Origin: Dicaeum eximium
Lineage: Eukaryota; Chordata; Aves; Passeriformes; Dicaeidae
DNA: 64,000 bases
Direction of reading: 5' to 3'
NCBI GenBank assembly: GCA_013396995.1
Contig: VWZP01005656.1
Coordinates: forward strand, 296,908-360,907
The notes beneath the pieces were generated by a model that saw only the letters and a program-made list of their open reading frames with translations, did no database searches and had not been told where the DNA came from. Made by a program: the position numbers and the translations under genes. Position 1 is the first letter of the stretch; each line of letters starts with the position of its first letter. Positions 55,291-64,000 of the stretch are shown one piece after another.

Positions 55291-55670
55291 ATGTACATAT
55301 ATTTCTGATATGTATATATATATAAATATTAGAGACATATAGATTAAATAGATGCTTTAGATATTTACATAGCTGTTGATTATATAGATTAGATATAGAT
55401 ATATATAGATATAGATAGAAAGATACAGATACAGATACAGATGTAGAGATATATATAGATACAGATATACATTTATACAGATATAGATATAGATAGATAG
55501 ATATAGATACAGATACAGGTACAGATACAGATGTAGATGTAGATATATAGATTTATACAGATATATAGATATAGATTTAGATATAGATATAGATGATATA
55601 GATATAGATAGATATAGATATAGATATATATCTAGATATAGATATAGAAGCATATATAGCTACAGATACA
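55291..55670. repeat. ATAGAT/ATACAG-type microsatellite
   Basis: About 380 bp of interleaved TATAGA, GATACA and TATATA units with shifting 6-bp and 12-bp periodicity. Minus-strand translation gives a Tyr/Leu/Ser/Ile repeat, which is a by-product, not a gene. Confidence 0.95.
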
Positions 55671-56185
55671 AAAGCCTCCCTCGAGGGTGCTGGGAGTGTC
55701 TCCCCCCATGGAGAGCCCCTGTCTCCACACACCTCAGCAGGAATCCTCCTTTCATTCCTCAAACCCTGTGGCTTTCAGCATCAGAGGGAGGAGCTGGACA
55801 CATCCATCCCTGGAATGGCCTTTCCTCCCTGGCATGGAAAGCTTTGTCACAATACCAGAGGTTAGCGCCAAGTGCCAGCCCCTGGGTTCCTGGGATCACT
55901 CCATAATGCCAGCTTTAATATTTAATGGAGGGGAAACTCGTTTGCCTCCTTATTGCAGAGATAAGTTGAAAAATGCATGTTGTGGGTATTGAAAAGGTCC
56001 AGAGAGCTGGAGTCAAATAAACAGATTGTTTTTATTTTAAACCTCATGGGGCTTTTTTCAGCCATCTCCACCCTGCCTGTGTGCAGCCCTGCCCTGAACA
56101 CGACTGGGTGTCCAGTTCATCTCTGCATCATTCCACAGCTGTGCTGGGATAACTGCTGAAGCCCTCAGGCCTGCATGGCTTTCAG
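55671..56185. other. Unique sequence, no gene seen
   Basis: No recognised exon or repeat. Confidence 0.4.
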
Positions 56186-56612
56186 TCACGAAATCCTGGA
56201 ATTGTTAGGGCTGGAAAAGACCTTAAAGTTCATCCAGTCCAGCCATCAGCCCAGTACCACCACGTTCAGCACTAACCCATGTCCTCAAGTGCCAAATCCA
56301 CAGATTTTTCAAACACCTCCAGGGATGGGGACTCCACCACTGCCCTTCAGTGCCTTCACCACCCCTTTCCAGCAAGAAATATCCCCTAATCTCCAGTCTA
56401 AACCTGCCCTGGCCCAGCCTGAGGCTGTTCCCTCTCCTCCTGTCCCTGTTCCCTGGGAGCAGAGCCCGACCCCCCCGGCTGTCCCCTCCTGTCAGGAGCT
56501 GTGCAGAGCCACAAGGGCCCCCTGAGCCTCCTTTTCTCCAGGCTGAGCCCCTTTCCCAGCTCCCTCAGCCCCTCCTGGTGCTCCAGACTCTTCCCCAGCT
56601 CCATTCCCTTCC
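56186..56612 (-). mobile_element. CR1 LINE 3' fragment, young subfamily
   Basis: Tail 'aggactggaaaagacctta'-like, then 'gttcagcactaacccatgtc', 'ggatggggactccaccactg', 'gacccccccggctgtcccct', 'gagcctccttttctccaggc'. Nearly identical over ~200 bp to the + strand copy at 61670-62193. Confidence 0.94.
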
Positions 56613-58504
56613 CTGGTCACTCCAGCACCTCAGAGCAGCATTTCTTTCTGCCCTGTAAACCCTGCTGCTTTTTATTCCATCTTAGATGGCTTTTCCCAGC
56701 ATCTGTCAGCCCCCGAATATCCCATAAAATAACTTTTGCACAGTATCCCTCTAGATGCTCTCTGGATCCCCCTTTATGCAATTTCAGAGGGTTGGAGAGC
56801 TTTCCATGCTACATTGCCCTCAGAAATGGAATTCTCCTCAAGCACAGCTTTGAGCAGCACGTACATCAGTGTCTGGAATTATGCTAAGCACTGCTCATCG
56901 GAATTATTATATTAACTGGAAAGGGGAAGCACACACAATTTAACAGGGGAGAAAGAGAAACAAATCTAAGAAGAAAAATCAGTATTTTACAGAGAGAAGA
57001 AAGCCAGGAAAGCAGTGACTCTAAAAGCTCTGCTGCAATTAAGGGACCTTTTATTGTGGGGATTTAAAAGCTTTTGCTTTTCAGGGTGCACATTATGGCA
57101 GGCAATCCAGGGATCTGCTGGGCACAAGGGTGTTGGCAGGTGCCCAGCTCCAGGGCTGACAGCAAAACCTGGGTTTTATTGCAAGCAGGCTTTGGTAGAC
57201 CTCAGAACTATGTCAGACATCAGCAGGACAATTACTGGCTCCAGCCTGCCTGAGGAAAAGGCATGAGTGCCAAGAGGAGAAGGATCTGCTGGATTAGGGA
57301 TTTCTCCTTCTCCCAGCCACCCAAGGCTGGGCTCAGCTTTGTCCTGGGCTCAGCTTTGTCCTGGGCACACTGTGGCCCTCTGAGGCTGCTCTTGGGCACA
57401 GACCAAAGCTGCCCTCCCAGCTCTGCTGCCAGGGGTGCCCCTGGAAGAGAAGCCTCACTCAAACGTCCCCAGCCAGGGGCAGAAATGACATTAAAATATT
57501 TATCTGCAAAGGGTTAATGATTCCTGTGGTTGTTTGTTCAGCAGGGGAGAGGTGTGCTGGGATCAAAACAAGGCAAAAGGGATCAGAAATCCTTGCCTGG
57601 TTCTCCCCTTAGCTCATTCCTTTGCACTAGGAAATGGTATTTAACCATCTAAGAACTTTTCTTTCTCAGGAAACAAAAATAGATATGGAAATGTGAATAT
57701 AGAGACAAATGCAAGCGTGTGTGAGCACAGACACCTCTGGATGTGTTTATGAGCATATTTTACAGGGTGTTGGGAGTCAAATAATGAACATTTTGGAGTG
57801 TTTGCAGCTCTGTTGTTGACAGCAGCTGAAGCAGTGCAAAGCATCATTCAACGTTTCAGGGCTGCTCCTGCAGTGCATGCAAGGAACTCAACTGGGGGAA
57901 ACAGAGTAACACATTGTGTTGTGGTGTACTGAGAGAAAACTTCATTTGTTTGATGGTTTTGCTTTGAATATAAAAAGATCAGTAAAGGAAATGTTTTGTT
58001 ATTACTGCAGAGCATATTGGCTGAGATCTCAGAAGCAGTGGGAGGTTTATTTATCATGGAACAGCTGCAGGAAGAGCTAATATGGACATAAACCTCCCTA
58101 GACCCAAAGCAGACTTGAGGAAAGAGTCCCAAAAAGACTCTGAGAAGACAATGCTAACTCATAAAGTATTGGTTTCTTATTATATTGATTATATTGCCAT
58201 GATAAAATATAAATTTGGTGTATCCAGCAATGACAGCTTTACTGCCTTATTGTGCTGATTATTACAGAAAGCATAAATTGGGTCATAATTCTGAAGAGTC
58301 ATCGAAAGCCATGTGCAACTCTGAGTTATTCATTTGAAATAAGGCTTAGGAGCCCTTCAGGAGAAGATCAATACATCAGTGAGTGTGTGGGTGCATGGGA
58401 AGGGCTCTGACACCCCCCTGCCTTATCTCCCCTGCACACCCAGACCCATGGCCAGCTCGTGCTCCTCATCCCCCCCACCCCCAGGAGGGGCTCAACACCT
58501 CTGC
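56613..58504. other. Unique sequence, no gene seen
   Basis: Contains a 2-copy 19-bp repeat at 57334-57371 ('ggctcagctttgtcctg' type). AT-rich, non-repetitive sequence at 58140-58340 could be a non-coding element. Confidence 0.4.
58140..58345. other. AT-rich block, candidate conserved non-coding element
   Basis: Motifs include TGATTATTAC, GGTCATAATTC and GATTATATTG. No repeat and no ORF. Candidate only. Confidence 0.27.
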
Positions 58505-58903
58505 TGTGGGGAAATGCTGGGGGAATTGGGGGTGTCCAGCCTGGGGAAGAGAAGGTTTTGGGGTGACCTAATTCAGTTCCTGAAGGGAAGTTATCAGAAA
58601 GATGGGGAGTCACTTGGGACAAGGGCCTGGAGCGCCAGGACACAGGGAACAGCTTCAAACTGCCAGAGGGCAGGGATGGATGGATATTGGGAGGGCATCC
58701 TTCCCTGTGAGGGTGCTGAGGCCCTGGCACAGGGTGTGCAGAGCAGCTGTGGCTGCCCCTGGATCCCTGGCAGTGCCCAAGGCCAGGTTGGATGGGGCTT
58801 GGAGCAGTTTGGGCTAGTGGAAGGTGTCCCTGCCCAGGGCAGGGGTGGAATGATGATGATTTTTAAGGTCCTTTCCAACCCAAACTATTCTGTGATTCCA
58901 TTA
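58505..58903 (+). mobile_element. CR1 LINE 3' fragment
   Basis: 'gtgtccagcctggggaagag', 'gaacagcttcaaactgccag', 'ccaaggccaggttggatggg', 'ggtcctttccaacccaaact', 'attctgtgattcc'. A complete 3' tail. Confidence 0.94.
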
Positions 58904-59587
58904 TTGATAAGCAACCAAGGGCAGGAGCTGTTTGCACTGCTGTTTGCTGTGGTAATTAATCACAATAATCAGCATTTCACTCCCCTCCCTTTTGGTGCAA
59001 TCTCAGAATTTGGTAAAAATGTGCCTCACGAGCTGAAGGAACTGAGGAGAGCTCAGGACCAAGGCCTGTCACAGAGCACTGCCACCTTACACCTCCAGCT
59101 GTGAATCCTGGGCTTGTGCCCCTGGAGTCTCCCTGGATCCCACCTGAGAAATCCATGCTGGAGAGGGAAAGCCATCCTGGTAAGTTCATGGCTGAGCAGA
59201 CTTGGCCCTGTCCCTCTGAGGAGTGGCCCTGCACGGTGCATTTTGGCCACCCTTCCCTAAGTGCTAAGCAAACAACTCCTCATCTCCTCCATGGGCTGGT
59301 TTCACAGGGGACACAGAATTCTTGGGGAAAACCATCCCAGCTCAGGTCCCAGCCAGCCCAGGGCCCTTCTTTGCATCTCCCACAGTGAGGCCAGATGAGA
59401 TGCTCTGCATCAGGCCAAGCTGCAAACCTGCCACAGCCTGGCCCAGCCTGTTTGGTGTTCCCAGAAGCCAGAGCTGGTTTTGAGAACACAGCATTCCCAA
59501 GAACATCTCCCAGGGGAGTGGGGGCTGTGGGTGATGTTCTTCTCCCAGCAGCCATCCGAGGGGCATGCCCAAAAGCCTGGAGTTCAG
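58904..59587. other. Unique sequence, no gene seen
   Basis: No recognised exon or repeat. Confidence 0.4.
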
Positions 59588-59720
59588 TTTCACAAATCCC
59601 AGCGTGGTTTGAGTTGGAAAAGACCTTAAAGCTCATCTCATTCCACCCCCTCGCACAGGCAGGGACATCTTCACTATCCCAGGCTGCTCCAAGCCCTGTC
59701 CAACCTGGCCAATATTCCTT
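59588..59720 (-). mobile_element. CR1 LINE 3' tail
   Basis: 'tggtttgagttggaaaagac', 'cttaaagctcatctcattcc', 'ggctgctccaagccctgtcc'. Confidence 0.9.
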
Positions 59721-60552
59721 GGGAAGTTTGATTGCAGTGAATAATTGGTCATTTCAAGCCTCAGAAAGAATGCAATGCTCACCAAGTGCAAATACAATAA
59801 ATCTGGTGAAGTTAAAGGTACCACAAGATCAGATAAGAGCTTCTCAATTTGAAATGGAACATGGAGTCCTCTCTCTTCCATTGTATTTTATCAATTAACC
59901 TTCAGCAAGCACAGAGGTGTCCCTGGATCTGGTGCTCCTGCTGGCATCTAGAGGAAAAGATACAAACTGTACAGCTTTCTCTTTTTTGAGGAGAATACCT
60001 TTAATAACCAAAAATGTTTCTGCACTTGGAATAATGAGAGTTGCTTTTTTCTTTCAAATGCTAAATTATTTCAAGCTGAGCTGTTGGGAACCATTAATAA
60101 TTCAAGGAACTCTGCTTTCGGTAAGAACAACATCTGTTGGAAGGTGTTAAGGCATAGGAATAACCTGACTTTCAAAGTTATTTTACCATTTCTTTATTCT
60201 CTTTGTGAGGAAGAAAAGGGCTGCTTTAGTAAATTACAGGAAGGAGCTGCTAAAATGCCACTTGCAAAACAAGGAGGGCTGGATGTCTGCAGAGCCAGGG
60301 GCACCAGCTCTGCTCTGCTTTGCCTTCCTTCCCTGGAGCACCAACTTCTCAGAGATGTGGCCTTCAGGCTCTTCTCATCTGCAGACCCCAAAATGTTGCC
60401 AGGGCATTTTCAGACCCCTCATGATTATTTTTATCAGCCCCTAGTGATTATTTTTAACAGATTTATTATTTATCAGCCTTTTGAAATTAGGCCGCATTTC
60501 CCAGCTCCTTTTCCCTGGCTCTTTAGAAGTTGTTCATAGATTATTAGCAGAC
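59721..60552. other. Unique AT-rich sequence, no gene seen
   Basis: No recognised exon or transposon. Confidence 0.4.
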
Positions 60553-60795
60553 CAGAATCATCTCAGAGGATGGCTGAGGTCAGAAAAGAGCTTTAAGATC
60601 ATCAAGTTCAACCCCCAACGCACCACCACCATGTTCACCACTAACCCATGTCCCCAAGTGCCACATCCACAAGTTATTTGATCACTTCCCTGGGCAGCCT
60701 GGTCCCATGTTTTACAGCCCTTTCCATGAAAACATTTTCCTAATGTCCAATCTAAACCTCTCCTGGTGCAGCTTGAGCCATTTCCTCAGAATGAA
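60553..60795 (-). mobile_element. CR1 LINE 3' fragment
   Basis: 'gagctttaagatcatcaagt', 'caccactaacccatgtcccc', 'cttccctgggcagcctggtc', 'ccatgaaaacattttcctaa', 'aacctctcctggtgcagctt'. Confidence 0.92.
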
Positions 60796-61669
60796 GAGAG
60801 GAACTTGCCCAGTTCTTCTTGCCAAAGAGGAATGAGAGAGATGAAAAGCATGGATGGATCTCTGGAGGGCAACTCATCCCTTAAGTGTAGGATCCCATGG
60901 ATCACACCATGGAGATGCCAGCCTCTGGCTCTTTCCACAGACACTTGGCAGAAGTTAGATGACTGAATGAGACCCAAAATCCATTTTTTGAGGGGTAAAG
61001 CTGAGAAACATTTTGTCCTCCTTCCAGAAACGAGTAAAATAACCAATGTATTTAAAAGATTAACAGAATTTAGAAGGCAGACCCATGTGCAGAGTGGTAT
61101 TTCAAAGTCTCCACATGTTTGGAGATGGGAATTTGAGGTAGCATATTGACAAAGTTGCTTTTCCCAGACTCAGTCCACAGGCAGGGTTAGAATTCCATGT
61201 CTCTGCAGAGTTCAGCTGTGGAATTTTGTGTGGTGCTTATGTTCAACCAGAATTTTCCTCATCCTGAAAAATTCCTCTGCCAGCCCAGCTGAAGTAGGAG
61301 CAGTCCTAGTGACTTTTCACGTGGGTTACATAGAGATGTTGCAACCCAGGTATGAGTCTCCCAAAACAGCTGAGATGTTGCATCTGTCCCTATTCACTCA
61401 TCAAATATTCCTCCTAATTTGCATGACTTTCCATACAATCTCTTTCTTGAATTCTCAGCTCTTGGGAAAAGTGCATATCAGAGCAGGGGTTTTCATTTTT
61501 TCACTGTTGCAAAAGTGAATGAAAAGACTCCAGAATAAAAGAGGAAATTTTCATTAGACAACCTATCCCTGGCAGCTGGGAAAGCATCCCTGACCCACTG
61601 TCCAGCCCAGCTCAAGGAAGTGACCCTTTGGTGGCCTGCAGAGGAAATTGTGTTTTAAAAATCTTGTCC
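60796..61669. other. Unique sequence, no gene seen
   Basis: No recognised exon or repeat. Confidence 0.4.
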
Positions 61670-62193
61670 TGTCACTGCTGAGGCCCCACCTCAAATCCTG
61701 GGGGCAGTTTTGAGGCGCTCATGTCAGGAGGGAAATTGAGAGGCTGGAGCCTGTCCAGGGGAGGGAACAGAGCTGGGGAAGGCTCTGGCGCCCCAGGAGG
61801 GGCTGAGGGAGCTGGGAAAGGGGCTCAGCCTGGAGAAAAGGAGGCTCAGGGGGCCCTTGTGGCTCTGCACAACTCCTGACAGGAGGGGACAGCCGGGGGG
61901 GTCGGGCTCTGCTCCCAGGGAACAGGGACAGGAGGAGAGGGAACGGCCTCAGGCTGGGCCAGGGCAGGTTTAGACTGGAGATTAGGGAATATTTCTTACT
62001 GGAAAGGGGTGTCCAGCCCCAGCACAGCTGCCCAGGGCAGTGGTGGAGTCCCCATCCCTGGAGTGATTTAAAAGCTGTGTGGGTCTGGCACTTGGGCTAG
62101 AGGTGGCCTTGCACTGCTGGGTAAACAATTGAACTCAGTGATCCTGGAGGTCTTTCCCAACCTATACCACTCTTGGATTCTGTGATTCTATGA
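61670..62193 (+). mobile_element. CR1 LINE 3' fragment, young subfamily, full tail
   Basis: From 'ctgctgaggccccacctcaa' through 'gcctggagaaaaggaggctc', 'ggacagccgggggggtcggg', 'ggtttagactggagattagg' to the tail 'attctgtgattctatgattt'. The terminal ATTCTRTG repeat is the CR1 hallmark. Confidence 0.96.
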
Positions 62194-63718
62194 TTTCCAA
62201 ATAATTTGTCCCTTCCTAGGACAATCCATCCCAATTCTCTACAAATCATAGCTGTTTTGCTGGGAATCAAAGGGCCAGCTTTGGGTACCCTTTGTGCTTG
62301 AGGCCCCCTAATCCCAGTTTCAGAAATGGTGGTGTTTGTCAAGGCCAAGTGAATTTAAAGGCTAAGCCAAGTCCAAGCTTCTGCAGCCTCCAAATTTGGG
62401 GATGGAGTTTGATTGGAAGGGTTTGGATGTGAGCAAAGATGAAAGCCTTGTGCTGTGGTGATTTGACAGTAACATTACACAGCTCATGTTATTCATTGAA
62501 CCTCATTAATTTAAGCTTAGGGTTTAAGAAGCTGCTGGAAGGGGAGTTGTTGTAGGGGTCATTCCTGTGTTAAACTTGTCAATGTGAAGGGCTCCTGTGA
62601 GATGAGATCTGAAGGAGTTGTTAAAAAAGCACATTGAGTGAGCAGCCAAGGCAGCAGCCATCAGATACTCCATGCTGGGCTTCTCCTCTTCATACTTCTG
62701 TGCAATCCCCAGCTGGGATAAATATTGATAATACTGGGGTCTTGTGTGCAGTGTGAATAATCTAATGGGGTTTGTAACACCTCATTCTGATGCTGATGGA
62801 GCTGCTAATTCAGAAGGTCACTCATTGCTTGTGACACTTGGAGGGAGCAGAGTGGCTGTTCAGCTGTGGGGATGGCAGGGGACTCTTGCCATGTGTTAAG
62901 GCTCTGCCCACCTCCTAGAGAAGAGGCCAAGCAAATTACCTCAGAGGAAAAAAAAAATATTGGAAGAAAATTAAGGTTTAAAGCACCTCAAAAAAGTTTC
63001 TGGTGGGTGAGAGGCTGCAAAAGCACAACCTTTAAAAGAAACAATACAGGACAGACTTATCCCTCACCACAGGGAGACTTTCCTTCCAGCCCAGAATCCA
63101 TTGATGTATAAAACCAGGGTGGAGAGCTGGGAGACCACTTTGGAAAAGGCTGAGATGTGTCCCCTGCTTGTGGTATAAACACCCTTAAAGCACCTGTGGG
63201 CTCTCATGGGACCGGGGAGAGAAATCCCTGCACTGACACTGAAGTATCATAAAGGTCTCCCCATGTGGCCTGAAGGAGATTCTTCTAAGGCTGAAATGAT
63301 CAAAGGATGGAAGAGATCCCTGCTCCTTGGTCCTGCCCTCCTCAAACCTGGGAGGGCAGAGAGGAACCAAAGTGCTGAAGGGCTGCAAGTCCCCTCCCCA
63401 CCCCTGAGAAGGGGAAGCTCCTGCTGGTGAGGTTTGGCTCCTGAGGCTTTTGGGAAGTGTCCTTCACCAGAAACCTGGAAGGATGAAGGATTGGCTTTTG
63501 TTTAACAAAACATGTTTGTGCAACAAAAACCTGTTAAGAGCAGATCTTTCCTGTGTTCTCTCTCCTGTTTTACTGTGTCTATATTCCATCTTCCCAGTTT
63601 ATAATCTCCTATATTTAAAGCCTGTTCTAAACCCTCAAGTTTTATGTTGGACTTCAGAATCAGCTCGTTTGTCATGCACTGCACTTCCTTACCTTCCTCT
63701 TTCCCTTTCGTTTTGTAG
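62194..63718. other. Unique sequence, no gene seen
   Basis: 62450-62530 and 62700-62830 are AT-rich and non-repetitive. No gene recognised upstream of the exon-like segment at 63719. Confidence 0.4.
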
Positions 63719-63854
63719 GACTCTGGAACAATAACCAAGTCAAGAAGAAAGTTATCCAATAAAAACCTTCTGGAGGATGAGCATTGATTTTCCTGACACA
63801 ATTTGGAGCTCATTAGCATTTTCTGTTGCAGTGTTACATCACCCTTTCTATCAG
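63719..63854 (+). other. Exon-like segment with good splice signals
   Basis: A 136-bp segment preceded by a pyrimidine tract and 'ttttgtag' (acceptor AG at 63717-63718) and followed by CAG|GTGAGC (donor 63855-63860). Frame 1 reads 22 codons (DSGTITKSRRKLSNKNLLED..) then TGA at 63785-63787; the other two frames stop sooner. It could be a 5'-UTR or lncRNA exon, or a C-terminal coding exon with downstream 3'-UTR splicing. No protein family is recognised and the window ends before a partner could be sought. An AATAAA inside it (about 63758) is probably incidental. Confidence 0.25.
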
Positions 63855-63860
63855 GTGAGC

Positions 63861-64000
63861 TGCCTTGGACTGATTTTTAAGAGGTTCTGTCCTGAGAGCA
63901 TGTGGACTGTGGGGTGAAATCCAAAGTAAAATTCCCAAGGGAAGCTTAGCAGTGGAGTTATGAGTGATAGAAATTAAAGGCACGGGATCAGCCCTGCTTG
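63861..64000. other. Unique sequence to window end
   Basis: Nothing recognised. Confidence 0.4.

Noticed and set aside
55357..55653. Tyr/Leu/Ser/Ile-repeat open frame (-)
   Set aside because: A translation by-product of the ATAGAT-type microsatellite.
1..64000. CRISPR arrays, operons, phage or other prokaryotic systems
   Set aside because: No spaced direct repeats, no dense co-directional open frames with ribosome-binding sites; CR1 and LTR content shows a bird genome.

Overview
This window is vertebrate nuclear DNA and almost certainly from a bird, probably a songbird. It is studded with short, 5'-truncated CR1 non-LTR retrotransposon ends carrying the avian CR1 3'-UTR wording: 'gtgagggtgggcaggccctg', 'ggaaggtgtccctgcccatg', and 3' tails that run through 'ccttccaacccaaaccattc' into 'tctgtgattc'. 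It also has several solo endogenous-retrovirus LTRs. Placement as a songbird is inferred from the CR1 and LTR style, not proven. The scaffold is a draft assembly: it has single N joints, a 10-N gap and a 343-N gap.

I recognise no protein-coding gene, tRNA, rRNA or CRISPR array. The longest open frames (28113-29063 and 29305-30111, + strand) show no domain, no plausible splice structure and low-complexity Pro/Ser/Gly-rich composition, and I treat them as chance. Two weak exon-like signals are recorded (24171-24264 and 63719-63854). The window reads as intergenic or intronic sequence.

Layout. 1-4.2 kb: unique sequence with pyrimidine and purine tracts. 4.2-6.2 kb: CR1 pieces and a complete solo LTR (5102-5789). 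6.2-16 kb: mostly unique, with scattered CR1 ends and AT-rich blocks that look like candidate conserved non-coding elements. 16.5-18.5 kb: short tandem repeats, then a ~603-bp sequence present twice around a single N (probably an unmerged contig overlap), ending in a solo LTR with a perfect 6-bp target-site duplication. 20.6-21.7 kb: a CR1 inserted inside another CR1, then a third. 23.8 kb: a CR1 tail with a perfect 18-bp fold-back. 29.3-30.1 kb: the most CpG-dense block I found. 31 kb: a degraded, older CR1/L3-like fragment. 33.9-35.1 kb: the longest CR1 copy, containing a second N-separated duplication (219 bp) and a 142-bp pyrimidine-rich insertion.

Three copies of one LTR family lie at 35561-36239 (intact, +), 39657-40187 (+, holding the 343-N gap) and 51973-52463 (-, holding the 10-N gap). 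All have matching or nearly matching 5-6 bp target-site duplications. The intact copy and the minus-strand copy carry a 47-bp TAG/CTA microsatellite in U3, which explains at least one of the gaps. The rest of 36-64 kb is unique sequence with further CR1 ends, a ~380-bp ATAGAT/ATACAG-type microsatellite (55.3-55.7 kb) and several AT-rich candidate regulatory blocks.

I found no exciting new multi-gene system. The most useful results are the mobile-element archaeology, two likely assembly artefacts, and a few candidate regulatory blocks that need comparative data.
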